Source: Pleurotus djamor
Lineage: Eukaryota > Basidiomycota > Agaricomycetes > Agaricales > Pleurotaceae
NCBI GenBank assembly: GCA_029747585.1
Contig: JAPEVF010000312.1
Coordinates: 1-51,812, forward strand
Direction: 5' to 3'
Length of the DNA: 51,812 nt
Each line of letters starts with the position of its first letter. The first letter of the stretch is position 1. Under the pieces are notes generated by a model. That model was not told the DNA's origin and did no database searches. It saw only the letters and a program-made list of their open reading frames with translations. Positions 22,741-33,818 of this stretch are shown here, one piece after another. Both the position numbers and the translations under genes were made by a program.

Positions 22741-23386
22741 CTGAACCTTGACGACTGCAATCCGCTATCACGACCATTGCCACATTACTTTGTACTGATT
22801 TACTACCATCCCATCTTCCCCCTTCCCCCACACCATCGCGTTGCTTGTACATGAGAATCTTTGATTACAACGGACATTGACCTTCTTGGACCGACCAAGT
22901 ATTACCACCATTGCCACTATCACCACACGACGCATGCTGCTATCAAGCTTCCATGTGTCCCTTCTCCCACTATCCCATCACCTCCCGTTCTTGCACACTC
23001 CCCCAACACACCCTTATCAACGCACCCACCAGCCGTAGACATATATTATTCTTCCTATAACCATATTAGCATGTTTCCTCACTGCAAACCTTCGCTTTCA
23101 TCCTGTAGATTCGGGATGGTACCTACGCTTCCCATCTTTTGGACTCGATATTTTATTGAACAAGGATAACAGAATGACAGAAATCACTCGCTGAACAGAA
23201 AGAACTGCTATTTGGTGCAACAAGGATGTTTACAGGTGCGAGAGTGAGAAGACAAAACTATGAAAGGGTACAAATCGGATGTAGGAAGGGTGACGCGAGG
23301 GCGGACAAAACAATATGTTGGTGATGACATGAACGATGCGTGATGAGAATAGAAATATCAAGTTGATGTGAGGGTTCAAAGTTCCC
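22741..23386. other. Convergent intergenic region
   Basis: This 646-bp region lies between two convergent genes, so it should hold both 3' UTRs. The stretch at 22790-23040 is C/A-rich and low in complexity. No gene is supported. Confidence 0.5.
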
Positions 23387-25401
23387 TCAATCCTGGAGCT
23401 CGAGTTCCCTTCGAATGATTTCGCGGACCTCTCTGAGACCACCCGTCTCTCTCTTCACGCGACGAGGGCTCCTCGTCAATAACTCCTTTTCGCTATCCTG
23501 CGCTCTCCCAGGACTAGGTGGAGCGGGCTTGGAAGGTGATTTCGTGGGTGATCCGCCATCAGGAACAGCAAGAGTAGTATTGGCAGGGACAGCAGGTGCG
23601 GGCATCTCAAGCCACTCTTCCTTGGCGATATCCAATCTTCTCAAGAAAAACGGACATAACTTCGTGAGTAACGCAAGCGATTCGGATGCCTCGGCGGAAG
23701 AAATTGGGACGGGTGAGGATTTGACTACGGCAGCGGCGACTTCAGAGGTGCGCAGGGCTCTGCGTTTGCGAGAAGGAGTCGCAGTAGATCCTGTGGGGTT
23801 AGAGAACAACCTATACGAATAGAGTAAGCTACACTGTACGAAACAAAGGAGATGGGAAAATGTCGTACATCCATACACTTTCGGCAACACCGCCTAGACG
23901 ACCAAGGAGACAACGGCGTCTCATCTCGTCTTGGCTTAGTTTCAGCATCTGGTCTCGAGAGAGAGAACTTCCACCTGCGCCATGTGTAGCAGCAGTAGGT
24001 GTTTTGGTCGGTGAGGCACTGAGCGATCGTTGGCGAATTCGTTCGTATAGGGCTTGCCTGCGGGACGTCGAAGGTGTTTCGGGAGCTGTTGTCGCGATCG
24101 AACCTCTTTGGTGTGTAGGCGTTGAACATTCGGAAGAATCATCCGACATTGAGGTTCTTGGTGTTCGGGGAGTAAGGAGCGCCTTAATTGAGCTCGAGCT
24201 GCTGTGATGGGATGATGGCGTTACAGGGAACGCGATGGAGCTCTTCTTCTCAGCGCGTGCCGAGGGAGTGGAGGGAACGGAAGGGACGGTAAACGGTCGT
24301 GCTATAGCAGACTTCTTTGTGGGTGATAGGAGGGGGAACAACTTGGTAGGTGACGCAGTTAAAGACCTTGCAATGGACTTGGAAGGTGATTTGGATCCAC
24401 GAGTGGGCGAAGAAGGCATTTCGGGGAGCTTGGAAGGAGAGGATGACGATGAGCCAGCAGCCTTGGGCGACGCGGCGGCCAGCAGCCGGGTGAGTGACGA
24501 TGTCTTTGGAGCGACAGGGAGATGTGGTATGTCAGCTAGTGGGATCTGTGGAACCGGTTCGACATCGGTGTGCAGCTGTAGATAAAACTAATTGACTGAG
24601 GAGTACTCATTCAGGTGGAATACAATCTTACCTCTGCCCAAAGCTCCAGCTTCTTCTTGAATGCATCGCGTCGCTTCTCGCTAGAAGCCGTCCAACGAGC
24701 TACGGCTGCCATACCGCCTCCCATATCTTTATCAATGTCCATTTCGACTTCGATACCAATCCCATACGCGGGGACTCGTTTGCCTTCACGTTTCGAATGA
24801 TGAGTGGTGGTGCCGACCACGAAACCCATAGCTCCCCTCGTCCAATCTTTCGGAGGCTGGGGGGTCTCCGATTCCAAGAACGGATTTGCTGGTTCGGCAT
24901 CCAAGAAGGGATTATCCTCTTCTTCCTCATTGGCTTTAGCCACAGCCGCAGGCTTGAGAGCCTTTCCATCCCATTCCCAAACCCAGCAAAGTCGCTTCAG
25001 GTCTTCCACATCGAATTGAGTGGAAAGGCCAGCATATGTGGCCAGAGAAATGTGGTTCAGCACATTCCGCACAATACCCGTGTCTGACGTAGGCGATACG
25101 GCACAGGTAGCTAGTGCATGAGAGATAGCATGTTGCAATCTAGTCTGAATTGCATGCAAACGCGATAGATGTGGTGGCAAAGTGGACACAGTTGTCTGTG
25201 CGGTTTTGCGCGTTATGGTCGCTGGTGGCGTCGGAGGCCTGCAATTCCGTTCATTATATCAGCCCAGTATGAATGTATGTCATAGTTAGCTACGCACGCC
25301 AGCCTAAGTTTCTTGGGTGTAAACGTGAGGTCATCGTCCTCCGGTGGACATCTTTTCTTCTTCTTCGGGGATACTTGAAGGTTGGCATAAATATCGCTCA
25401 T
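23387..25401 (-). CDS. CDT1: DNA replication licensing factor Cdt1
   Basis: About 600 residues in four exons. The N-terminus [20 protein letters not shown] is followed by [12 protein letters not shown], a Lys-rich segment with a TPKK site suited to CDK or geminin-type control. A central Cdt1 domain lies at 25190-24620, with [32 protein letters not shown] and the end of a winged-helix-like block ([15 protein letters not shown]). A long Ser/Pro/Thr-rich linker (SPTK, SPSK repeats) holds many S/T-P sites. The C-terminal MCM-binding domain is visible near 23780-23590 ([20 protein letters not shown] followed by [13 protein letters not shown]). Cdt1 loads Mcm2-7 onto origins with ORC and Cdc6 in G1. 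The promoter carries G1/S-type elements. It diverges from BET1. Confidence 0.88.
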
Positions 25402-25415
25402 AATGTCGTGTCTAA

Positions 25416-25421
25416 ACGCGT
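25416..25421. promoter_or_regulatory. MCB-like ACGCGT element, proximal CDT1 promoter
   Basis: Perfect MluI-box hexamer ACGCGT, 15 bp upstream of the CDT1 ATG, so it may lie in the leader. In fungi this is the core site of MBF, the G1/S transcription factor. One of two copies in the 272-bp CDT1/BET1 gap. Confidence 0.4.
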
Positions 25422-25470
25422 CCAAAGTCCCTATCAGACTCGGTGACTTCTTCAAAAAGAGTGATGAAGA

Positions 25471-25478
25471 GCGCGAAA
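25471..25478. promoter_or_regulatory. E2F-like GCGCGAAA element in the CDT1 promoter
   Basis: GCGCGAAA on the plus strand is TTTCGCGC on the minus strand, the consensus E2F-type core. It lies 70 bp upstream of the CDT1 start, between the two MCB-like hexamers. Motif evidence only. Confidence 0.4.
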
Positions 25479-25578
25479 GAGAGACGATGGTGATGGTGTG
25501 TCGCAAAGTTGGAATGGTCTGGTCTGGGGAATGGTTCAACCACAACAATGTGATCGCGCCGGACCCTTTATTTGGCAT

Positions 25579-25584
25579 ACGCGT
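25579..25584. promoter_or_regulatory. Second MCB-like ACGCGT element between CDT1 and BET1
   Basis: Perfect ACGCGT, 178 bp upstream of the CDT1 start and 90 bp upstream of the BET1 start. Together with the sites at 25416 and 25471 it forms a small cluster of G1/S-type motifs. Confidence 0.35.
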
Positions 25585-25673
25585 GGAAACCAAATATCGG
25601 CGTCACCGACTTTGAACACCTCACTGGGCAGTGAGTGACACGACTGCAAACGAATATTTATCACCTCCCAAAA

Positions 25674-26277
25674 ATGTCACAACGGTGCGCTCCCTGTTCA
25701 TCTTCACCTCTCCCCTTGTTTCTCATCCAACATGAAGAGCACCCAGGATAAGACAACAAACTTCCTCTTCTCTCCGGGACAGGTCCTCCCTTCTCGGCGT
25801 AACGCCTCCTTCCTCTGGCCGGTCCACACCTTACGACCCGCATTCGCATACGCCGCAATACCAACCAAGCGGGCAACGCTACGCTGATGACCTGGAAAAC
25901 CAAAACGACGAAGNCCTCGAGGGTCTTAGTGGGAAAGTAAAACTCTTGAAGGATGTGAGTGAGTCTCTTCCTCGGAATAGTCCTACATCTCATTCACGCT
26001 ATGAGTTAGTTGACAATAGGCATCGGAAACGAAGTCAGAGAGTCTACGATACAACTGAGCCAGATGGTCAGTCCCACCTCTTTTTTGAACTGTTCCAATA
26101 CTCATGCTAAACCTATGCTAGAACGATGCATTCGCCGAAACGTCTGGCATCCTCTCAGGCACTTTTCGACGAATGAACAACATGGCCGAACGACAAGGCT
26201 GCCGCTGGCTATGGTACATCGTCTTCCTCGTCCTAGTATTCTGGTTCTTCATCGTCGTATGGTGGTTTCGCCGATAA
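25674..26277 (+). CDS. BET1: ER-Golgi SNARE Bet1
   Basis: Four exons (25674-25684, 25783-25954, 26010-26066, 26122-26277) sum to 396 nt and 131 residues. The first exon is 11 nt (MSQ plus two bases of Arg). A Ser/Pro-rich N-terminus is followed by the Qc-SNARE motif (LENQNDE through LSGKVKLLKDLTIGIGNEVR). Conserved STIQLSQMNDAFAETSGILS and FRRMNNMAERQ come next. The C-terminal anchor (WYIVFLVLVFWFFIVVWWF) ends in Arg-Arg. Bet1 is the Qc SNARE for COPII vesicle fusion at the Golgi; it pairs with Sed5, Bos1 and Sec22 in yeast. One ambiguous base (25914) sits in the SNARE motif without shifting frame. It shares the 272-bp upstream gap with CDT1. Confidence 0.93.
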
Positions 26278-26565
26278 TCCCCATACCTCCCATGTCTTCC
26301 TCAGCCTACTCGTACCCTTACCACTATCGCAGTTTTCTTCTTCTTCTCATACCACATATCGGAGCAATAATACACGGTTCACGCATCACATGACACCCCA
26401 ATCTCTCTGCACAAAGGATGCAGAAGCCAGAGAAGCCCATTTCTATAACTACACACGAACGAAAGCAGATTATAGCAAGCAAACATAAAGATAGTATATA
26501 AGTCCATGCACAGACCGTATCTCAAAGCGAGACGAAATGCGAGCAGGGCAAATGGAAAACGAAAC

Positions 26566-29230
26566 CTATGGCTGGTCGCGTAACTGCGCAGTCCCAATCT
26601 CCAGAATCATCCGTCGGCGGAAGTACGGCATATGCTTCTGACCAAAGTCAAACTTCTCCTCGCCGCGCGAGATGTATTCGAGGATAGTGCAGGTGAAGAC
26701 TCCACAGTCGAAGGCATTTTCCTGTTGCGGTGTGTCCTATTGGCAGCGTATAATATAAGAAACTTGATGTCGTCAAGGTAGAGAATGACGACTTACACTG
26801 GGCGAGTAATTCTCCCAACCAGTAAAGTCGAACGGCTTTTTCTTTTTGTTACGATGTTCAGCATCGACGTATCCACGTAACGCCTACGAAAAACCCACCA
26901 GATCAGTAAGATTCACCTAGAGAAAGGAGAGAGAGAGAAGACGGAGTATACATACATTCATGACCGACGTCTGATCACTGCCCAAACTATCATACGCTTC
27001 AATCCTCTTCTTGCGGAAATTGATAGCAGCAGACGTCCAATGCGCATTACTATGGTTGATAGGCAAAAGCACAACATCCTTCTCGAAGATATCAACCTAT
27101 CCCCAAACACACAATCAGTCTCAACCCAAGCGAAGGAAAANCNCCCAAAAAACTCACCTTTTTCGTCCACTTCGCCAACCTCGACTTTTCATACCCCTCC
27201 AAAATCTTCGGCCAAAAGAACGTATTAAAATAATGCGCCTTGATCTTCTTCCCCCCATTGCTCCCACCCTTCACATTTTCCTTCCCCCCTCCTTCCGAGC
27301 GACTCGTCAACAACGCCCCATAAAAATTAATAATCTCATCATTCAACCACTGCGCCGGCCTCAACCGCGCCAAATCATCACTCGACACCTGCGACCGCTC
27401 AAACTTCGACACCACCCCCCTCTTCGACAATATCTCATTAACCTTCGCGTCGTCCGCTGGGGGCAGCTGTAACGGCACCGGTGGCCGTTTCGGTCGGAGA
27501 CGATTTTCGATTGCTTCATCGACGTGACGGTTACGGAGTTGGAGTTGTTCGTAGGAGGGGATGAAGGGTTTTGCGGGTTTGGGTCCGTTGAAGGTCGCAC
27601 GGGCTTTTTCGAGTGCGCGTTGCAGGAACATGCCATCGGCCTATCGATGGCAATGGCAGTCAGGATGAAGAACACCATGGAAAAGTGATAGGTCTCACAT
27701 CGGCGAAGGAATAACGACGGTTACGACTTAGTGGATTGGACAATTCCCGTAAATCGGTAAGAGAAGATGATGCTGAGACGCAAAGGGACAATCAATCAGC
27801 TGAGGCCAGGCAGACAGTTACGGAAGAACGTACGAGACAGAATATCCCGAGGCTGCAACCTCTCAAGACCTGCGCGATAACTCAGAAGGCCTCTGAAATC
27901 ATCCAAACTCGACTGATAACCTACACAACCATTCATACCAATCAGTTTGACTTCCACAGTTCAATAAATGAAGAACATACCACGCTGCCGTTCATATCCA
28001 TACAACTCTGTCTCCATCTCCAACCGACTAGCCTTCCTCTCTTCCTGAACCCGTTGTTTATGCTATTCCCACAAAACACAACACCAACCCGTCAGTCGGT
28101 CAAATCCAACACTCTCAAGGGAATACTCAAGCCCACGCACCTGTTTCGCGAATATATGCTCCCGATTCTTATACGCCCTCACAGCCGGCTTCGCCTGCGA
28201 CACACCACTCCCATTCACCATTATCGGGTTCAAATTCGAAGTCGGGTTCCCAACATTCGAACTAAGAATCTCAACCGAAGGCGACGACTCCACCGATTTT
28301 CTCGGACGTTTCCAACTTGGTTGCGATGACGAAGATGAATCCGGCGTTGTCGTTGTCGTCGTGTTCGTCGTCGTGGTGTTTGTAGTGGCATACGGTGGCG
28401 AACGGTCAACAAGTCGCACCCTCGAGCTACTCGCGACTTGGTTCCCATAAACCGGTTGTTTCCTCGGTGCCGCTTCTGCTGCCGCGGCTGATTCGAGGTA
28501 ATACGACCTTCGTTTGCCTTCTTGTCGTAGCGACGAAGGGGGAGAGGGTGGTAAGGGTATAAGATGCGGGTTGTCGTCGCGCGAGTGTGGGTGTTGTGAG
28601 TGTTGTGAGTGAGGTTGCGGGTGTCCGTGTCCATGTATGATAGCTTTCTTTCTTTTATTGTTGAGATACGTTCGTGGTGTGAGAGTAGACGGATCAACCA
28701 CCTGCTGTGGTATCGAGTTGGTTGGAGATGGTGTCGTGGAAGAAGAGGCCGACCGCGGTGGATGCGACGTAATCGTCAAGTCGACATTGTTCGAGTGACC
28801 ACCACCTACACACAATAACCACAACCACAACCACAATCAAAACCACCACNAAAAAGAAAACGCGCTTGTCAGAAACCACTCTTCCTTCTTCCCAAGAAAA
28901 ACCACGACACGACGTACCAGGTAAGAACTGCGAAATCGTCTCGTACACCAACTTAAACCCATCTATCGAAAACGATATCCACCTCGCCGTCAGATTCGCA
29001 TGCCCATTATTTGCATGGCCATTGCCAGTTCTTCGTTGATCCATATGCGAACGACGCGATGTCCTTCGAAGTTTCGTGTGTCTTTCAGCGGCTAACGGGC
29101 CCGGCGCAGGTCGTTTCAGCGTTGTCTTAACAGTCCTAGTCGAAGCAGCAGAATTCGTATTCGTATTCGTATTCGTATTAGCAGAGGTGGTGGTGGTGAT
29201 GGATCGAGGAACAGCCAACGACGAAGCCAT
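26566..29230 (-). CDS. ULP1: SUMO-specific cysteine protease, Ulp1/SENP family
   Basis: Multi-exon gene. The N-terminal half is disordered and basic: an Asn-Thr repeat near the start (29153-29179), a basic KLRRTSRRSHMDQRR segment, then Ser/Pro/His/Thr-rich sequence with KRPRK. The C-terminal protease domain begins near 27420 with LSKRGVVSKFERSQVSSDDL and AQWLNDEIINFYGALL. The catalytic His lies in PINHSNAHWTSAAIN, Asp in EAYDSLG, and Gln and Cys in TPQQENAFDCGVFTC. The end is GTAQLRDQP. All four catalytic landmarks are present, so the enzyme should be active. Ulp1 matures SUMO and removes it from targets, largely at the nuclear pore in yeast. Several intron edges in the N-terminal half are not resolved. 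One ambiguous-base cluster (27141-27143) falls within an intron. Confidence 0.9.
29153..29179. repeat. Hexanucleotide repeat ATTCGT encoding Asn-Thr
   Basis: Four full copies of ATTCGT plus ATT lie inside the first exon of the SUMO protease gene. Read on the minus strand they give alternating Asn and Thr. Repeats of this kind are prone to copy-number change without frameshift. Confidence 0.8.
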
Positions 29231-30744
29231 GGAGAAAGGCTGCCCACGCGCCGCCCGATTGCGTGAACTGAATCTGAATTAACGCCTGTGTGAAACAAGC
29301 CAAGTAGGGTGAGTTCGAGCCGGTATCAGTGTACAGCGGTATGTGTGTGTGGTTTTACGAGTGTTGGATGAAGGGCAGCCTGGCCGCGTTGACTGGACAG
29401 CTCCAAGAAGCGATCATCTTTTCGGGCTGACTTACCACTTTTCTTCCCACGCGGCCACATAAAAAATGATAACTATTTGCAAGCTTTCTCACGGTTACCC
29501 CTAATCAAGCAATGGATACCCCTGTGCTTCGCAACCCTTGGCCGATTGAAGGTGTGTTTCTGCGATGGATTCGATTTCGAACGATACACGAGGCTGGCTT
29601 GCAGCTGTGTAGTCAGGCCTCCCCCTTCCATCCCCCCAACACGCTAACTCTATGATCTATGATATATGATACATTCATCCATCATCTGACTACGTCGAAA
29701 CTCGAAACTCATGCTTTCTTGTCATCTAGTCACCTTTGCAATGATTCCCTTGTTCCAGACACACGCAAAAGACACGATTTACGACTATAATTACACGTTC
29801 CAAACTTCCTTCCAAGCACACATTTCGTTACGTAGTCAGAGCTGTGTAACATGTAACATGGAAGTGTATAGTAAGTACTCCGCATGAGAACGGGTTGGCA
29901 CTTCTTAGGTACGTATGATAATATCATATCATATTTATCTCGATGATATCAATAATGATACAATGATGCAACGATACTACGGTAGTACTCTTGATCTTCT
30001 ATGAGGGTATTTATCATAACTTCAGAGAATCCACTGAGAGTCCAAGGAGAGTCTGGGCGAGATAAATAACCGCGCCCAGCCAACCATAACCATAACCGTA
30101 TCCTTCATGTCAAGTGTCAATCCCATATCCAGTCTATAGATCGTCGGTTACCAAACACAGATGCAGATGCTTCGAGTAAGAGTACCAGTCCGATAACGCA
30201 GGCTCGATCTCTCAACTAATCGATTCCCAATGAGTACCCGAAGATAAGCAGAGTAACGACGCAATTTACGAAGAAAAATTCACATACAACAATATATGAC
30301 AACCGAGTAAACCGCTAAACGTGGTAACCCGACTATCGATAGCTGAACGGATAAATTATGGAAGGCCGTCAAAGCCTTTCGACGCTGGGATTTAGGCGGA
30401 TGGGATGCATTAGCGGACATAGATCGCAGGAAACTCACACAAAGTTTTTCCAAGTACGTTCCACAGTTTACAGGCGACCCATAGCTAAAGGTTATCTCCT
30501 TCGATTCCTGCGCACTCCGAGATACCCTTGGACCTTATACTTGCAGTGCACACGACGTGAGCTTTGATAGAAGCTGCAGAGAAGGTGTTCCTTGGCTTGG
30601 CATGGAGGATATAAGTCGTTGACGATCAGTGATAAATTGAGGTAGTTTCTCAAAACGTCCAAGTGACTACTCAATCCCTCTATGTACAGATCCGTGAACT
30701 CTGAAGCTAATAGTCACATTCCAGGCAACAAGCTAAGTAGATCT

Positions 30745-30767
30745 AGAGCAGGAGAGCAGGAGAGCAG
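30745..30767. repeat. Short tandem repeat AGAGCAGG
   Basis: Nearly three perfect head-to-tail copies of the octamer AGAGCAGG in the intergenic region. Confidence 0.75.
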
Positions 30768-30975
30768 AGATGGATGATTATATCCATTTGCGTATCTCAG
30801 CCTGCGCAGGAGAAGGTACATATGACCGGCCAGCGTGAAAACCCAATAATTACATCGGCGTAACAAATGTAAATCCATAAAATAATTCATTTTATATGCA
30901 AAAATAATCGTAATTTCCTGGTCGTTGACTTATCTGAACCCCTCTCCCCTTCACACGACAGGCCAGGTTTTACTC

Positions 30976-30982
30976 TATATAA
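30976..30982 (+). promoter_or_regulatory. TATA box of the Yippee gene
   Basis: TATATAA, 270 bp upstream of the ATG at 31246. A pyrimidine-rich leader of about 230 nt without obvious ATG-rich sequence separates them, suggesting a long 5' UTR. Confidence 0.5.
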
Positions 30983-31245
30983 GACACATCCACCCCTTCC
31001 ACCGTCATCTCGTTTCCCTCATCCCCCTTCTCCCTTGGCTGCCCTTGTGCTTAACCCTACGCTTCATCTATATCTTGCATCGGTCCTCCGACCTCAACCC
31101 TCTAATCATCCAACGTTTAACCCTCTAACTCCATCGTCTCCCCTTAACACTTAACAAAGCCTCAATCTCATCTCATAGACCCCGCGCCGCACCCGCACCT
31201 CATCTGCATCAATTGAATTATAAGCATAAAGCAGAAGCAGAAACA

Positions 31246-31892
31246 ATGGGCATGACATACCGACGCTACCTCACCGGCGAACGTATCTACGGATGTTCGA
31301 CGTGCAAGACGCACCTTGCTACCATCCATTCTATGATATCCCGAGTACGTCTTGCCTCTTTCTCTCTCCCCTTCTTCAATGTCCATCGCAGCGCGGTGGT
31401 CGTAGTCGGAATTGGTACCGATGTTGATGTGGTTTGTTTGATTGTAGGCGTTTAACGGACAGCATGGACGGGCGTACTTGTTTGATGGTGTGTAAGTACA
31501 ACCACCTTCCATTCCATTCCACCCACCTGCACCCTTTCGTTTGCACCCAACGCCCTCCACCCATCTACTTGCCACCTCTTGCTGACTTGTCTATGTTCTT
31601 GTATTTGCAGCGTCAACGTCGAAGAAGGCGAACCCTGCGACAGACCCATGACAACGGGGAATCACACCGTCCGGGATATCTACTGCGTGAAATGCGGAAC
31701 GACGCTCGGCTGGAAATACGTAAGTCCCTCCCCTCCATTTATCCATCCTTCATTTCTTTTAATGGGATCGCGTTTATGATGGTTTTTCAATGTGTTCTAT
31801 GATGATTGTAGGACCGAGCATACGAGCCGACGCAGAAATATAAGGAAGGCAAATACATCCTTGAGCGGAATCTGCTCGTGGACGTACAGTGA
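31246..31892 (+). CDS. Yippee-type zinc-binding protein (Moh1/YPEL)
   Basis: Four exons (31246-31344, 31448-31491, 31611-31719, 31812-31892) sum to 333 nt and 110 residues. The Yippee fold is shown by two Cys-x2-Cys pairs 52 residues apart: Cys17/Cys20 in [20 protein letters not shown] and Cys73/Cys76 in [20 protein letters not shown]. Between them lie [17 protein letters not shown] and [11 protein letters not shown], both conserved in the family. The end is [12 protein letters not shown]. The four cysteines should bind one zinc. Yeast Moh1 and metazoan YPEL proteins are linked to stationary-phase survival, cell division or ubiquitin-ligase (GID/CTLH) complexes. The exact role in this fungus is unknown. 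The two middle introns (103 and 119 nt) are longer than usual for the window. Confidence 0.94.
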
Positions 31893-33097
31893 TGGACGAA
31901 ACGGGGCTACATTTGTGTAACCTAACGGCCTGACATTCCGGTCTCCGTTCCGGGGCAGCCAAGACATGATACGCATAAAGGTGTCTCTCGAGCCCTTGTA
32001 CCATCGCATCGTACCACATCCTTCTCTTCCTTCCTTCTCTTTCATCCCCCATCCCTCCTATCCTCCCCACACATCATCATCATCATCTCTCATCCTCCTC
32101 CCTCTCGTACCACGCATTCGCACCACGCACGTCGACGTTAAACCCAGGCGATTTCTGATAAGGCCTATCTATCTGCGGTGTTAGTTATCACCTATCACCA
32201 AATCGCGGGTTAGCGGGTTAGCGGTGTTTTCTTATAAACCCTCCGAAACGGGATGTTCGGAGTGGTTCGTTCGCGTTGACACCCCATACCTATTACCCAT
32301 TACCCATGTCCATATTCATACGCTTCTCACCCCCAACAACCCACTCCATCCACTCACCCGCATTCGCATTCACCCACTCATATTCGCGTTCGTAATTCAC
32401 ACTCACGCTCACGTACCCACCGCCCACTCCGTTCACGTCCACGTTCGCATTCTGTTTCTTATTCTCGATTCTTGAAGCCGTTGTATGTATTTTGTCCGCC
32501 CCTTGAAGGAAGGGTCTATGGACGTGTACATTTATGAAGAGAGGGAGGAACATGGAGGATGGTCATGGAGATAGATATAGATTTTATCGACCGTGGCCGG
32601 ATTGCGCTCCTGACCTCTCTGGTGACCTTGCACAGTTATTGTTGTTGCAGGGGGCATTTGATATAGAAATGTAATTTAAATAATCGTGCTTGGCGATGTG
32701 TATATCGTAATTGAATGTTTTATAGAACAAGCCTAGTGGTCATGAGCGAGACATCTTTGAGTGAAATTAAGCAGGCGTGGCAGGAGGAATAGGCGATGAG
32801 TGACCCTGAGGTATGCGTCGGACCGAGGAGGAATGGGATGACGAGATTGGAAGAGTTGGGGACGGAAGGGGAGAGGGAAGGGTTCGGAGTTTGACGGGAG
32901 TGAGACGTGGTCTGAGGATGGACAGGACAAGGGAGCGTGGGGAAGGGAAGGGGTGACATTTCCATTTTTGAAGGGGATGCCGAACCCCAACTGTTCTTTT
33001 TCGTCCCCCAACATTTTCTGTATATAATTCCTCGCTTCAACGCGACCCCCAACGCTCCTTTCAACCCGCCAACTCTCTCTCTCTACACACACCTAAA
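31893..33097. other. Intergenic region, Yippee to the 88-residue gene
   Basis: About 1.2 kb without a supported gene. It includes a C/A-rich low-complexity block at 32280-32460 (Cys/His-like CACCCA/CATTCGC runs) and the short tandem GCGGGTTA repeated twice near 32205-32222. A TATA box for the next gene lies at 33021. Open frames on both strands are products of low complexity. Confidence 0.5.
33021..33027 (+). promoter_or_regulatory. TATA box of the 88-residue protein gene
   Basis: TATATAA, 77 bp upstream of the ATG at 33098, followed by a CT-rich leader (CTCTCTCTCT). Good spacing for a fungal core promoter. Confidence 0.55.
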
Positions 33098-33418
33098 ATG
33101 AGTGAGTTCCCCGTCTCCCCCACGTACAGGCAACCTGAACTAATTGCAACAACAGCCACGCTTACGATGTCGCGTCCTCTTGTGTCATCACCGCTTGCGG
33201 ACAGTCACACAGCGTCACCACGGTCGCCCACCAGCCCGCTATCAAACACCCGGCGGCCAGCGTTCCCGTCGTCGCGCGCGCTGCGACCGTTCCCGTCCAT
33301 CTCGACCGCAGTGACGCCGGGCTCCACCAAAGCAGTCAAACTCATCCAGCCCCCAAAGAACCACATCGGGACTTTTGTCCTCGACCTCACACAAGCTGAA
33401 TTCAGCAGACAAGACTAA
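33098..33418 (+). CDS. Small Ser/Pro-rich protein, function unknown
   Basis: Spliced form: exon 1 of 4 nt (33098-33101) and exon 2 (33156-33418) sum to 267 nt and 88 residues, starting MTTLTMSRPLVSSPLADS. It is rich in Ser, Pro, Thr and Arg, and ends IGTFVLDLTQAEFSRQD. The segment KAVKLIQPPKNHIGTF before the end is the only part that looks conserved-type. The intron (33102-33155, GTGAGT..CAG) is 54 nt and has no in-frame stop, so an unspliced reading would give a 106-residue variant. A good TATA box and CT-rich leader support transcription. I recognise no named family. Confidence 0.6.
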   Translation: MSEFPVSPTYRQPELIATTATLTMSRPLVSSPLADSHTASPRSPTSPLSNTRRPAFPSSRALRPFPSISTAVTPGSTKAVKLIQPPKNHIGTFVLDLTQAEFSRQD

Positions 33419-33818
33419 GGCGGCGGCCAGAGAAAGAGAGAGGAAGAATTATCATCAATATTATTTTGGATTGTGTTCTTTTAGAGGTCCTGTTGTAGCT
33501 TAGATACCCACTGCACGCCGGTTATTCGTTATTATTATTTTTTGTGAGCGTGGAAAGAAAAGGCCTGAAAAGGCAGGGGAGTGCGTCTGTGTCGTGGTCG
33601 CGCCTTCTCCTTCTCTCTCTCTTGCCAAGTCTCCGTCTCGNCTTTCGGTCTGTCTGTTCTCTGTCTCTGTCTCTCTCTTGTATAAGCCTTTTCCTTCACG
33701 ACCTTGCAACGAATCGCACGACCTCCAAATCCACCCAAAAATATCTTCATCTCTTCTCTTCTCTCTCTCCCCTTCCTTCCTCTCTCTCTCTCTCCCTCCC
33801 ATCGTTACCCAAATAAAC
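33419..33818. other. Ras gene promoter with long pyrimidine-rich leader
   Basis: A 400-bp gap. From about 33600 to 33810 the plus strand is almost continuous CT-rich sequence (TCTCTC runs at 33615, 33670 and 33755-33800), typical of strong basidiomycete core promoters and leaders. No TATA box is clear. One ambiguous base is at 33641. Confidence 0.5.

Larger units (their letters stand above)
29231..31245. other. Long intergenic region with no supported gene
   Basis: About 2 kb between divergent genes. It is AT-richer than the coding parts, with simple-sequence patches: ATATGAT-like repeats near 29655 and 29920, an AGAGCAGG tandem at 30745-30767 and an AT-rich block at 30870-30910. Open frames (for example 30358-30567) are short and featureless. 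I found no tRNA fold, transposon end or coding exon. The last 270 bp serve the Yippee gene as promoter and leader. Confidence 0.55.

Noticed and set aside
22861..23169. 102-codon plus-strand open frame
   Set aside because: Low-complexity Pro/His/Thr sequence in a convergent 3' region.
27736..28329. 197-codon plus-strand open frame
   Set aside because: Antisense shadow of the SUMO protease gene.
32205..32222. GGGTTAGCGGGTTAGCGG, telomere-like tandem
   Set aside because: Only two copies and the unit is not the usual fungal TTAGGG.
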